DNA of 64,000 nucleotides. Source: JAVBMV01 sp031552145. Its GTDB lineage: Bacteria > Myxococcota > Myxococcia > Myxococcales > UBA5297. Below, piece after piece: positions 35,690 through 46,953 of the stretch (position 1 is the stretch's first letter; each line of letters opens with the position of its first letter). Made by a program: the position numbers and the translations under genes. The notes beneath the pieces were generated by a model, which was given only the letters and a program-made list of their open reading frames with translations, was not told the DNA's origin and ran no database searches. Location of the stretch: positions 38,604 through 102,603 of the forward strand of contig JAVBMV010000014.1 in assembly GCA_031552145.1 (NCBI GenBank). Direction: 5' to 3'.

Positions 35690-37603
35690 TCACGGTTCAG
35701 AGGCCTCGGCGCTCTCTTGGTCCACGGGCCGCCGGGCCCTGTCGCCGCGGCGGAAGAGTCCCATGAGCTGCCGAGTCGCACCGGCGAACTTTGCCTCGGC
35801 GTCGACCACTGGGCGATCGTCGGGTCCCATGAGCCGCGTGCCAAAGCTCGAGAAGTAGACTTTGAGCGAGCGGCCGATCGCGGCGTAGCGAGGTTCCCAG
35901 CCGACCGTCGCGAGGACGAACCGATCCTCGGGCGAGTCGAAGAGAGAGAGCCCATCCGAGTAGAGCGACGGCGCGTGGGTGTCGCCCAGGAGCGCCAGCA
36001 ACGTAGGGATCAGGTCGACGTGGCTCGTGACGTTCTCGAAACGGCCTCGCCGCGGGAGATCGTCCCCCAGCAGCACGAGCGGGACATGTATCTGCTCATT
36101 GGTCACGTCGGAGCCGTGCGCGATATGGCCCTTCTCGCCAAACTCTTCCCCGTGATCGCCCGTGAAGAGCACCAGGGGGCGGCGGCCTCTCGCCGATTCG
36201 TACCAGGTGAGGAACTCGTCGAGCTTTTGGTCGATCTCGGTGGCGGCATTCTGGGCGCGCCGTTTCACGCTTTCGCGATCCAGTCCGGGCGTATGGATCC
36301 CTCCCTCGCCGTCCCAGAAAGGGACCGCCTTGGCCGATCGCGCCGGAAATGAATAATTGAAGTGGGTTCCCATGAAAAAGAGGAAGGTGAAGAGAGGTTG
36401 GTCGGCGTCGGCCTCGCCGATCATCGTTCGGGCGGTCGCGATCATCGCTTCGTCCCGCTCGTCTCCAGGCCCCTTCAAGAAGAGGGAGAGCTCGCCGGAG
36501 ACGTCCTTGAAGACGCTCTGCTTCAGTCCCATCCAGTCGATCCCGGAGGCGGTCAGGATGCGGACGCGGTATCCGTTGGCCTTGAGCGCCGAGAAGAGGA
36601 GGGGAGCTCTCCCCGCGCCGAGCGCCAGATCGGCGTGGGTGCCCTGAATTCCGAAGAGCGCGCCGAAGACACCGTAATAGGTCGCGCAGCCCGTCGAATA
36701 GTGCCGCTCGAAGACCGCGCCACCCTTCGCGCGCTCTGACAGGAGGGGCATCACGGAGGGCTCCAGGTAGTCAGCGCGCATGCTCTCCGAGAGCACGAAG
36801 AGGATATCGGGGCGCTTGGTCAGCTTGACCTCGGCGGGATCGAGCCCCGGCGGCAGCGCGGAGATATCGGTGTCGGTCGAGATGAGCGTTCCCTGGCGCA
36901 TCGCCGAGCGGCGCCCCGTGAGCTGCGTGAGGAGCCCATTCATCCGCAAGGGGACCTGCAGCGGCAGGACGCCGGACGCGGCGAAGAGCGCGGGGCCTCC
37001 ATAGAAGTTGAGTGTCGAGACATAGACCCGCTCGACCAGCGCGAGCGCCAGCAGCACGGCGATCGCGACCCAGACGCGCCCGCCCCCCGGCGCACGGCGA
37101 TGTGGCCGCCCGAGAAGCCACGCGCCGAGAGTGACATCCGCGGCGACGAAGAGCAGCGCGAGCGCGCCGTAGAACGCGACCTCTCCGGTCGCGATCCCTG
37201 TCTCGGCAAGAGCGTTGGGCTGCGCGAGGACACGGAAGAAGAAGGAGTTGATATGAAACCCAACGGTGGAGACGAGCACGGCGTCGAGCGCAAGGACCGT
37301 GGCGCCCAAGCCCGTGGCGAGGGGTAGCGCGAATCGGAAGGCCCCACGCCAGCGGCTCAGTGGGAGCGTCGCAAGCAGTGGGATCAACGAAAGCGCCAGC
37401 GCTCCCACGACATAGGAGGGGATCATCGCCCACGAGAACCCCGCGGGCACGGTGTCGAGCGCCTGGCGCATCGGGCGCCAATAGAGGGCGAAGACGAGAG
37501 GAGCGTGGAGCAGCGCCCAGCGTAGCCCCCTCGCGCGGCGCACGGCCACCTCGCCGTGGCGCTCGGCGGTAATAGAAGGGGGGAGGGCATTGGACGGCGA
37601 CAT
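35690..37603 (-). CDS. YejM/LTA synthase-like membrane sulfatase
   Basis: 637 residues from the ATG at 37603 (a GTG six codons upstream is also possible). About five membrane helices fill residues 30-190. A periplasmic alkaline-phosphatase/sulfatase domain follows: ILFVLSESMRADYLE, HYSTGCATYYGVFGALFG, FLFFMGTHFNYSFP and VLFTGDHGEEFGEKGH. It resembles YejM/PbgA and LTA synthases, which handle cardiolipin or lipopolysaccharide regulation and phosphoglycerol transfer. The metal sites appear kept (GDHGEEFG), but the nucleophile position is not the usual T or S in a recognisable context. Role inferred: envelope lipid modification. Confidence 0.8.
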   Translation of the reverse strand: MSPSNALPPSITAERHGEVAVRRARGLRWALLHAPLVFALYWRPMRQALDTVPAGFSWAMIPSYVVGALALSLIPLLATLPLSRWRGAFRFALPLATGLGATVLALDAVLVSTVGFHINSFFFRVLAQPNALAETGIATGEVAFYGALALLFVAADVTLGAWLLGRPHRRAPGGGRVWVAIAVLLALALVERVYVSTLNFYGGPALFAASGVLPLQVPLRMNGLLTQLTGRRSAMRQGTLISTDTDISALPPGLDPAEVKLTKRPDILFVLSESMRADYLEPSVMPLLSERAKGGAVFERHYSTGCATYYGVFGALFGIQGTHADLALGAGRAPLLFSALKANGYRVRILTASGIDWMGLKQSVFKDVSGELSLFLKGPGDERDEAMIATARTMIGEADADQPLFTFLFFMGTHFNYSFPARSAKAVPFWDGEGGIHTPGLDRESVKRRAQNAATEIDQKLDEFLTWYESARGRRPLVLFTGDHGEEFGEKGHIAHGSDVTNEQIHVPLVLLGDDLPRRGRFENVTSHVDLIPTLLALLGDTHAPSLYSDGLSLFDSPEDRFVLATVGWEPRYAAIGRSLKVYFSSFGTRLMGPDDRPVVDAEAKFAGATRQLMGLFRRGDRARRPVDQESAEASEP

Positions 37604-37639
37604 GGAGGTGCACTCAACCACAAACGGCCTGAACTTTCC

Positions 37640-38812
37640 TCACGCCCTCCCCCCAGGCGTGTCCAGCGCGCGCCAAAGATACCAACACGCGGCGCTCCTG
37701 AAAGGCCGCCATCGCTCCGCCCGCGCTATCAGCGCATGGGCGTCGCTCTTCGCCCTGGGCCCTACCATCAGCCCAAACCCCTTCAGGATTCCGTAGTCGG
37801 TGCTTGCCAGTACGTCGGGCCTGCCCATCCGAAAGATGAGCATCATCTGGACGGTCCAGGGGCCGATGCCGCGTACCTCCGTGAGGCGCTCGATAATCTC
37901 CTCGTCCTCCATCGCGTCCAACTCGGCCGCGGAGGGGAGCCTTCCCTCTCCGGCCTTCGAGGCAAGATCGCGCAGCGTGAGCGCCTTGGCGCGCGAAAGC
38001 CCCGCGCCGCGAAGCGCCTCCTCCGGCGTCGCAAGCAGGTCGGCTGGACTGGGATGGGCGCCGTCTTCCCCATAGAGCCGCTTGTAGCGTTCCAAGATGG
38101 TGGAGGCGGCGCGCCCGTTGAGCTGCTGGAAGATGATCGATTCGGCCAGCGACTCGAAGGGGCTGGAGAGCGGGTCGGGCTTCAAACGCAATGGCCCAAC
38201 GCTCTCGATCAGCTTGGCCAGCTTCGGGTCGCAGGAGCGCAGGTGCTCTACCGCCCGTCGTCTGAGGGCGGGCGAGGCGAGGGTGGGCATCGGCCGGGCG
38301 CGCCGCTTGAGAGCGTAGCCCTCGGCGGCGAGCAGCTTCGCCTTGGTGTCGAGCCCGCCATGCGAGGAGAAGCCGCCGGCCTTTCTGCCCGCGGCGAGGA
38401 CGCGGTGGCAGGGGATGATTATTGGGATTGGGTTGGAGCGCATCGCCTGCCCGATGGCGCGCACGGCTCCGGGCGATCCTATTCGCGCCGCCAGTTCCCC
38501 ATAGGTGAGCACCTCGCCCGGCGCCATTCTCCGCAGCTCTTCGTAGCTTCTGCGGTGGAAGAGCGGCTGCCGATCGAGCACGAGCTTCAGGTGGCGCATC
38601 GACCGTGGCTCGCCCGCGACATGGCGCTGGATCAGCTCCACCGCTTCGGCGATGGCAGCCGGGGGCGCGCCGCGCTCAGTCGAGGAGCAGGCGGCGATGG
38701 CGGCCTCGGTGGCGCGCTCATCCCCTTCAGGGAGCTTCAGGTGCGTGATCCCGCGCTCGCTCCAGGCGAGGGCACAGGTCCCGAGCGCGGTGGGGAAGAG
38801 CGCGTAGGGCAT
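37640..38812 (-). CDS. Fusion of O6-alkylguanine-DNA alkyltransferase (Ogt) and AlkA-type DNA glycosylase
   Basis: 390 residues. The first 175 are an Ogt/MGMT domain: EVLTYGELAARIGSPGAVRA and the acceptor Cys135 in IIIPCHRVLA. Residues 180-390 are an HhH-GPD glycosylase: SLAESIIFQQLNGRAASTI, the helix-hairpin-helix LTEVRGIGPWTVQMM and catalytic Asp339 in ASTDYG. One protein can thus remove O6-alkylguanine directly and start base-excision of 3-methyladenine. The start lies 2 bases after the stop of the SSB-tail protein, same strand. Not seen here: the Ada regulator. Confidence 0.92.
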   Translation of the reverse strand: MPYALFPTALGTCALAWSERGITHLKLPEGDERATEAAIAACSSTERGAPPAAIAEAVELIQRHVAGEPRSMRHLKLVLDRQPLFHRRSYEELRRMAPGEVLTYGELAARIGSPGAVRAIGQAMRSNPIPIIIPCHRVLAAGRKAGGFSSHGGLDTKAKLLAAEGYALKRRARPMPTLASPALRRRAVEHLRSCDPKLAKLIESVGPLRLKPDPLSSPFESLAESIIFQQLNGRAASTILERYKRLYGEDGAHPSPADLLATPEEALRGAGLSRAKALTLRDLASKAGEGRLPSAAELDAMEDEEIIERLTEVRGIGPWTVQMMLIFRMGRPDVLASTDYGILKGFGLMVGPRAKSDAHALIARAERWRPFRSAACWYLWRALDTPGGRA

Positions 38813-38814
38813 GG

Positions 38815-39276
38815 CTAGAAGGGGATCTCGTCGTCGGGAGGAGGTGGCTCCTCGTCATAGCCCGCGCCAGCAGAGGCCGACCCGCCCCCGCGCTGCCTCG
38901 CCATCTCCGCCTCGAGCACCGCGAGCAGGGCCCGCTCCTTGTTGTGGAAGCGCGCCTTCTCGGGGTCGTTCAGCGTCCGCCGGCAGCCGTTGGCGTAGAA
39001 CTCCAGCTCCGCCATGCCGGCGTTGGCGATGGGCATGCCCTTGCTGCGCCCATAGGGGGGGAAGACGGTGGGATCGCCCGAGGAAGGCGGGCGGGGGGCC
39101 TGTGGCGCAGTTGCCGTGGAGGCGGAGGCCGAGGGAAGGGGGACGCCGATCGTCAGCTCGGAGAGGCGCAGGGTGAAGGCGTCGCCGTGTCTGTGCGCGG
39201 TGCCGACCCTCACATGCTCCACCGTGCCGTTGGGCTGGCGGAGGGCGATGGTTACTGGCAGCTCTTGGTCGTTCAT
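38815..39276 (-). CDS. Small protein with an SSB-like C-terminal tip
   Basis: 153 residues from the ATG at 39276 (MNDQELPVTIALRQPNGTVE), which begins at a sensible position; the longer frame is not supported. The N-terminal 50 residues are a compact domain, then a Pro/Ser linker. Next comes a conserved-looking block (FPPYGRSKGMPIANAGM and ARFHNKERALLAVLEAEMAR), a low-complexity stretch, and the ending PPPPDDEIPF. That ending closely resembles the SSB C-terminal tip (DDDIPF) used to recruit repair proteins. Residues 1-50 could be an OB-fold, but I cannot confirm it. Co-oriented with the alkylation-repair fusion 2 bases away. A TTGACA (39312-39307) lies upstream. Confidence 0.65.
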   Translation of the reverse strand: MNDQELPVTIALRQPNGTVEHVRVGTAHRHGDAFTLRLSELTIGVPLPSASASTATAPQAPRPPSSGDPTVFPPYGRSKGMPIANAGMAELEFYANGCRRTLNDPEKARFHNKERALLAVLEAEMARQRGGGSASAGAGYDEEPPPPDDEIPF

Positions 39277-39420
39277 GCTCTTCACTTCGCACCGGCGGTA
39301 TGGGGCTGTCAACGCCGCCCCCACGCCAAGGTTCGGGAGCGCGCGCTTTTCGAGTAAAAGCGGCTGGATCAGCGGGCCTTTCTTCGGTACTTTCCCGACC
39401 TTCATCCTGTGGAGGAACCG

Positions 39421-40506
39421 ATGGCCTTCGATCTTCGGAAGCTGCTCTGCGATGTCTTCAATCCGCAGCAGGGGGAGCGTGTCGCGGTTGCGTGCGATCT
39501 GCCCCGCGACCCCGCTGACGACACGGCGGCGTGGCGCGACCGGAGGGCCATGGCGGCGGAGTGGAGAGAGTGCTTCGAGCAGCTGGGCGCCGAGCGTGGC
39601 TTCGAGACGCTGCCGCTCCTCTCCTTCGACGCCACCTACGCAAACAACGCCGAGCTGCCGGAGAAGGGCACCATGGGTGGGCGCCAGGTCGCCATCTCGG
39701 AGGTGCTCAGCGGCGCCACGCTGGCGACCTTCCTCACGCAGTACTCCGCCACTGCCCCGCTCGACTTCTATTGCCAGCAGAAGGAGGACTTCCGCGCCGC
39801 CTCACTGCCCGGCGTCGAGAAGCGGATGGAGCAGACCGCGCTCGCGGCCGACTACCAAGAGGTGGCTCGGCGCTGCAAGATCCTCTACGACGTGATGCAG
39901 GGCGCCGAGGGGCTCCAGGTCTCCTTCTCGACTGGCCACCGCTGCTACTTCGATCTTCGCTTCCGCAAGCCCGAAATGGATGACGGCTTCTTGCCGCGCT
40001 TCAAGCAGGGCGATCGACTCATCAACCTCCCCTCGGGCGAGACCTTCATCGTCCCTTACGAGGGAGAGCGCGCCCTGGAGGCTTCGAAGACGGAGGGCGT
40101 TCTTCCTATCTCGCTCAAGGGCGAGACCGTGCTGCTCGTCGTCTCACGCAACCGCATCCGTAGTGTGGAGGGCGTCGGGCCGCAGGCCGCTGCCATGAGA
40201 GAGATCTTCGCCGCCGATCCGGCGCGCGAGAACATCGCCGAGGTGGCCTTCGGCTGTAACGAGTGGGCCAAGGTGACCGGGATCGTGCTGGAGGACGAGA
40301 AGGCGGGATTCCATTGGGCCTTTGGCCGCTCCGATCACCTGGGCGGCACTGTGGGGGTCTCCGCCTTCAAGAAGCGCGAGAACGTCATCCACCAGGACGT
40401 GGTCTATGCGCTGGAGAGCCCAATCCAGGTGAATGATGCCCGCCTCATCAAGCCGAACGGGGAGCAGATACGCGTCATTGGGGGCGGCGCCTATCTGCTC
40501 TTCTAG
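39421..40506 (+). CDS. Divergent M29-type aminopeptidase-like protein
   Basis: 361 residues from the ATG at 39421 (ribosome site GGAGG, 5 bases away). The sequence resembles the M29 (aminopeptidase T) family: SLPGVEKRMEQTALAADYQE, the central strand region, and the end KAGFHWAFGRSDHLGGTVGV then NVIHQDVVY. M29 enzymes use metal-binding Glu and His residues; I can see possible ligands in HWAFGRSDHLGG and in the HQD stretch, but not the full set. So activity is a guess. It is divergent from the SSB-tail gene and converges on gpmI. Confidence 0.65.
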   Translation: MAFDLRKLLCDVFNPQQGERVAVACDLPRDPADDTAAWRDRRAMAAEWRECFEQLGAERGFETLPLLSFDATYANNAELPEKGTMGGRQVAISEVLSGATLATFLTQYSATAPLDFYCQQKEDFRAASLPGVEKRMEQTALAADYQEVARRCKILYDVMQGAEGLQVSFSTGHRCYFDLRFRKPEMDDGFLPRFKQGDRLINLPSGETFIVPYEGERALEASKTEGVLPISLKGETVLLVVSRNRIRSVEGVGPQAAAMREIFAADPARENIAEVAFGCNEWAKVTGIVLEDEKAGFHWAFGRSDHLGGTVGVSAFKKRENVIHQDVVYALESPIQVNDARLIKPNGEQIRVIGGGAYLLF

Positions 40507-40521
40507 CCTGTCGCTGGCGCG

Positions 40522-40544
40522 GCGAGGTGCTGCGCCACACCTCG

Positions 40545-40545
<1 letters not shown>
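40522..40545. terminator. Hairpin between convergent genes
   Basis: GCGAGGTG and CACCTCGC pair perfectly around an 8-base loop between the M29-like gene and gpmI. Its last base is the first of the gpmI stop codon. There is no T run, so it may be a bidirectional terminator. Confidence 0.45.
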
Positions 40546-42178
<1,633 letters not shown>

Positions 42179-42182
<4 letters not shown>

Positions 42183-45100
42183 CGAATTCCTTTGAGCAGC
42201 TTCTCTGCCTTCTTCTTGGCCGCGTCGGCGGCCTCCTTCTTCTTCTTCTCCGCCGCGGCCTTCGCTTTCGCTTCGGCGGCGGCCTTGGCGCGCTCCGCCT
42301 CGTCCTTCAGCTGCTGGGCTCGCTTCGCCGCCTCCTCCTTCGCCGCCTTGGCTGCATCGGTGGCCTTCGAGACATCGACGCCCAGCTTCTCGCCGATGAG
42401 CTCGGCTGCCTTCCCCTTCAGGCAGCTCTCGCCGATGGAGAGGGCAAGCCCGGCCCCATCGGGCCTGATGGCCGGCTTCGCGACCGTACCGCCGATCTTC
42501 ATCGGCACCTTCAGCTCGCTGTTGGTGGAGCACTTCCCGGAGGTGAGGGTCGAGACGGTGGCGGGGGCGAGGAGATAGTCGGTGTTGAGGAAGAGCCCGC
42601 CGGCGACGCCCAGCCCGCCGGTGAGGATGGCGCGGTCGCGCCCCATCTTCGTCTCGATCGGCTTCACGAGGTTGATCTTCCCGTCGGTTACCTTGAACTC
42701 GCCGTGAAGATCATCGAAGCGGCTCTCTCCCTCTAACGCGGAGAGCTTCACGCCGGGGATGCGCTTGAGGGCGCTCAGATCGCCCAGCGCGCTCTGGAGG
42801 AGGCTGCCTCGGCTGAAGCGCCCGTTGGTTAGGTCGAGCGAGAAGTCGCCGTTGAGCGAGCGCTCGAGGTCGGCGGTCTCGAAGCCGCGCCCCGTCATGT
42901 GGATCTCCATGTTCGCCTTGCCATAGAGCGTGTCGTGGTAGCGCGTCAGCGCGCTGAGCGCCTCGTTCGCCTCGACGCCGCGCACCGAGAGGTTGGCGAC
43001 GAAGGGCATTCGGCCGCGCCAGAACTCGGCCTGAGAGCCAGTGGTCGAGACGGTGCCACCATAGACGTTGAGCGTGCACTCCTCGAAGCGCGCCAGTCCA
43101 TTCGCTACCTTCAGCTTCGTCTTCAAATTGGTGATGAGGCTCTTGCGCGCCATGACGCGGTCGAACTTGAGCGTTCCATCCAACCTGTAGTCCTTCAGCG
43201 AGGGATCATCCTCGCGCGGCGCGCTCTTCGCCTCTGGCTTGGCCTCCTCCTCCTTGGAGGGGGGAAAGAGCTGATCGAGATCGAGGTTGCGCGAGGTGAG
43301 CGCGACCTCCGCGCCCACCGCCTTCAGGTTCTTCAGCTTGACCGAGCCCGCCAGATCGCTCGCGCCCAGCTGCGCCTTGAAGGGTGCCAGCGCCAGCTCC
43401 ATGCTCTCCAGCTTGTTCGGGTTGCCCGAGAGGGCGAGCGACGCCTCGACGAAGCCCCCCTTGGCGATGGCGGGCGGAATGGCCGTCACCGTCTTCGCGA
43501 AGCGCTCCAGATCGAGCCGCTTCATCGAGAGCGTCACGGCGGTGTTCCCCTTCTCGAGGTCGAAGCTCCCCGAGGCGCCCATGTCGAGCTCGGCGAGCCT
43601 CAGCGCGACCTCCTTGAGCGAGAGGAGCGCCCCCGCCCGCGCGGCGGTGAGCTTCAGCGAGAGTGGCGTCGAGGCCGCCTTGTTCAGGGTGCCGGGAAGC
43701 ACGATGACCGAGTCACCGCCGTCGAGGTTCAGGCTCGCGTCGAAGTTGGCGGAGGGGTTCCCCTTGAAGGCCGCCGCGAGCTTCACGCCGCCCTTTAGAT
43801 TGGCGCCAGCGGCGTCGAGCGCCATGCCGGTAAAGGCGAGATCGAGCGCCCCGTCGAGCGCGCTGGCGCTGCCCTTCAGGTGGCCCGTCAGCGTGCCGAC
43901 GCCCGAGGCGGAGCTCTTCGAGCTCTCGAGCGCGGCGCGGACGCTGGGGAGGAGGCGCGCCAGGCTGTCGAGGACGATCGTGTCCGCGCGCAGCTTCAGA
44001 TCGAGGGTGGGCGCGTCGAACTGCTTGACGGTTCCCGAGAGGGAGAGGAGCAGCTTGTCGAGTTGGAAGGCGAAGGAGTCGATCGTGAGCAGCTCCGAGG
44101 TGGCGGAACCCTCCAGTTTGAGCTGAAAAGGAGTCCCTCTGGGCTTCCAGAAGGTGCCCGGGAGGTTCAGCTCCAACCCCGTGAAGTCGAGGCTCCCGAC
44201 GAGCGCCTGCTTCGCGGTATCTCCGCTCGCGGTGAAGGCCAACGCACCGTTCCCCTCGAGCTTCGAGCCCTTTGGGAGCGCGGCGCCGAGCGCCGGGTAA
44301 TAGGCGAAGAGCCGCTGTGGGTTGAGGGTGGAGGAGGAGAGCGAGAGATCCTTGAAGGAGGGCTGCGTCGCCAGGTTCTTCACTTCGCCCTTGGCCTCCA
44401 GCGTCAGCTCGCCCACCGCCAGTTTCAGCCGCTCGATGGAGGCCGAGAGGGTGGAGAGCTCCAGGCGCGTCGCGAGATCCAGCAGGATGTCGAAGGGCTC
44501 GCCGCCCGTGAACTGGACGCGATCGAGCCGAAGGGAACCTTTGATGTCGAAGGGTTGATCGCGCGTCGCCTCGGTGACGGTGAGCTCCGCGCCGAAGGTG
44601 GCCGAGCGGAGGTCCGGGGTTCCGCCGCCGCTCAGATAGGGGGCCAGCTTGGAGAGATCGATCGCCTTCGCCGCCAGTTTGACGCTGCCGATGCGGGGCA
44701 GTCCCTCGAGGCGCAGATCATCGGGGAGTGGCCCCACCTCGGTGTCGAACTCCAGATTCTTCGCCTCGCTGAAGACCGCCGCGTCCAGGTGGAGGCGGAT
44801 CGCGTCGCTCAGCCTCACGTCGCGCAACCGGATGTTCAGATGCGAGATGACTGATTCGACGCGCGACGGACCCGCGGCGTCGTCGGCGAGGCGGATTCGT
44901 GCCTCGGCGACGCGGAGCTCTCCAATGGAGATGTTCTGGAGGAAGTGCCGGACCGTGGGGGAGAGCCCCTCGTCCTCGCCCTGGTCGGACTCGATCGGCT
45001 CGGCGGTCGCCGCCTGCCGCTGCATGATGTCCTCGATGCTCAGGGAACCATCCTTGTAGCGGACGAGGCTGAGGCTCAGGCCATCGACGTGGATCTCGTT

Positions 45101-45445
45101 GATCACGATCGACTGGCCAAAGGTGAAGAGGGCGCGCCAGAGCGAGATGTCGAAGCCGATGGACTTCGCCTGGACGAGCGGCTGGTCATCCTCGGCGTGC
45201 GCGGGATCGGCGGCGATGCTCGCCCCCGCGATGGAGCCCCCCACCGTCGGGAAGAGGTGCGTCTTCACCGTGCCGAACTCGACCTTTCTGCCTAGCTTCT
45301 CCTCGATGGCGGGCTTCGCCGTCTTCAGCTGCGCGGCGACCATCCCATCGAGATCGACGAAGAGCGCAATGGCGCCAAAGCCCAGGGCGATGAGCAGGAG
45401 TAGTCCCGCTGCGACGAGGCCAACGATCTTCAGTGCGCGCTTCAT
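42179..45445 (-). CDS. AsmA-family outer-membrane-biogenesis protein
   Basis: 1088 residues. A single N-terminal membrane helix (VGLVAAGLLLLIALGFGAI) is followed by a long periplasmic region of repeated beta structure, and the AsmA-like C-terminal domain (ITNLKTKLKVANGLARFEEC...). The last 90 residues are Ala/Lys/Glu-rich (KAKAAAEKKKKEAADAAKKK), a helical or coiled tail not seen in E. coli AsmA. AsmA-like proteins are bridge-like lipid carriers between membranes. Its stop overlaps the gpmI start. Confidence 0.85.
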
Positions 45446-45477
45446 GCTTCCCTCCTATGTGGAATGGCTAAGACGGG

Positions 45478-45512
45478 GCCGCCGCCCGCGGCGCGAGGCA
45501 GCGGGCGGCGGC
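45478..45512 (-). terminator. 12-base-pair hairpin before asmA
   Basis: GCCGCCGCCCGC and GCGGGCGGCGGC pair around an 11-base loop. It lies 11 bases past the stop of the PLP enzyme and 32 bases before the AsmA start. It may end the upstream transcript or sit in the AsmA leader. Confidence 0.5.
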
Positions 45513-45523
45513 ACGGGATGGGC

Positions 45524-46858
45524 TCAGCGGGCGCGATCGAGCGCCTCCGAGAGATCGCGCTCGATGTCCGACGGCTCCTCCAGGCCGATGGAGATGCGGA
45601 CGCCGCCGGGCGCGATGCCCTGCTTCACCTGCTCCGAGACCGGGACGGCGGCGTGGGTCATGGAGGAGGGGTGCTCGATGAGCGTGCGCACCTGGCCGAG
45701 GCTGACCGCCAGGGTGATGGCGTGGCTCTTCTTGGCCGTGTAGTTCATCAGGCGCGCGCCGGCGGCCTTCGCGGCCTCCTTCGCGCCTTTGAGCTCAAAA
45801 TAGATGAGCACGCCCGGCGTGAAGTTGCCGTCGTAGTCGCGCATCTGGCGCTTGGCCAGCTCATGCTGCGGGTGAGAGGGCAGTCCGGGGTAGGAGACCC
45901 GGGCGACGCGCGGATGGCTCTCGAGGAACTGGGCGATCGCGAGTGCCGAGGCCATCTGCTTGCGGAAGCGGACCTCCAGCGAAGGGAGGCCGTAGACGAG
46001 TACGGACCAGGCCGCCTTTGGCGCGAGCGGCGCGCCGAAGTCCTTGCGATAGAGCAGGAGCTCCGTCTCGAGTTCGCGCGGGGCGATGACGATGCCGCCC
46101 ATGTCGGTGCCGAAGCCAGAGAGCCCCTTGGTGAGGCTGTGCAGGACGACATGCGCGCCCAGCGTCAGGGGGCGCTGGCAGAGCGGCGTATTGAAGGTGT
46201 TGTCCACCACGATGCGGATCTGCTTCTCGGGCCTGCGCTTCGCGTTGATCGCGTCGACCAGCGCCCTGATGGCGCCGATGTCGATCACCTCGATGGTGGG
46301 GTTGATGGGCGTCTCGAAGTAGATGGCGCGCGTCTCGGGCTTGATCGCCTTCTTCAACTTCTCAAGGTCCATCACGTTGGTGAAGGTGACGCCCACGCCG
46401 ATGCGCGGATACCAGTTGGCGAGGAGGCTGTAGCTACAGCCGTAGAGGCAGCCGTGCGCGACGACATGGTCGCCCGCGCGGACCAGCACGCCTAGCGCCG
46501 CGCTCACCGCCGCCATGCCCGTGGCGAAGGCCACCGCGCAGTCGCCGCCCTCGAGCTCGGCGATGCTCTCCTCGAGCATTCCGCGCGTCGGCTCGTCGAG
46601 CCGGTCGTAGATGTAGATGGGCTGGTGCGTATCGCGGTCCACCTCGGGGTTGGCGAACTCGAGGAAGCCGGCGGCGCCCCGCTCGACGCTCTCGAGCCGA
46701 TAGGCGGAGGAGGCGGGAGAGGGGGGGACCAGGTGGTTGGAATAGTCCCATTTCGGGGTGCGGAAGCGGCCGTGAACCATCAGGGTCGCGGGGCCGATGT
46801 CGGTCAGCGCGCGCTTCTGCGCCTTGTTCTTCGACTTCGCCTTGGGATTGCTCTTCAT
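45524..46858 (-). CDS. Cys/Met-metabolism PLP-dependent enzyme (cystathionine beta/gamma-lyase type)
   Basis: 444 residues from the ATG at 46858; a longer frame to 47293 runs into yebC and is rejected. The PLP lysine is in VLHSLTKGLSGFGTDMGG. The pocket sequences YIYDRLDEPTR and VDNTFNTPLCQRPL are present. It belongs to the trans-sulfuration group; whether it is a cystathionine lyase, synthase or methionine lyase cannot be settled. It lies 95 bases downstream of yebC with a hairpin between. Confidence 0.88.
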   Translation of the reverse strand: MKSNPKAKSKNKAQKRALTDIGPATLMVHGRFRTPKWDYSNHLVPPSPASSAYRLESVERGAAGFLEFANPEVDRDTHQPIYIYDRLDEPTRGMLEESIAELEGGDCAVAFATGMAAVSAALGVLVRAGDHVVAHGCLYGCSYSLLANWYPRIGVGVTFTNVMDLEKLKKAIKPETRAIYFETPINPTIEVIDIGAIRALVDAINAKRRPEKQIRIVVDNTFNTPLCQRPLTLGAHVVLHSLTKGLSGFGTDMGGIVIAPRELETELLLYRKDFGAPLAPKAAWSVLVYGLPSLEVRFRKQMASALAIAQFLESHPRVARVSYPGLPSHPQHELAKRQMRDYDGNFTPGVLIYFELKGAKEAAKAAGARLMNYTAKKSHAITLAVSLGQVRTLIEHPSSMTHAAVPVSEQVKQGIAPGGVRISIGLEEPSDIERDLSEALDRAR

Positions 46859-46881
46859 GGATCTGCCTTTCGTCTGGGTTG

Positions 46882-46917
46882 CGATTGGGGCGCGGCTCGG
46901 TCCGCCGCGCGCAATCG
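46882..46917 (-). terminator. Hairpin between yebC and the PLP-enzyme gene
   Basis: Outer CGATTG/CAATCG and inner GCGCGGC/GCCGCGC arms form a stem of about 13 pairs with a small internal loop. It is 37 bases past the yebC stop and lacks a T run. Confidence 0.4.
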
Positions 46918-46953
46918 GGTGGGAACTCGGGTCGGGAGATCGCTCCCCCCTCG

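Noticed and set aside
35291..35693. Minus-strand frames over tRNA-Val and the following gap
   Set aside because: They are generated by the tRNA and repeat sequence, with no coding pattern.
42183..42533. N-terminal extension of gpmI into AsmA
   Set aside because: The extension is the Lys/Ala-rich AsmA tail in another frame; ATG at 42182 is coupled to the AsmA stop.
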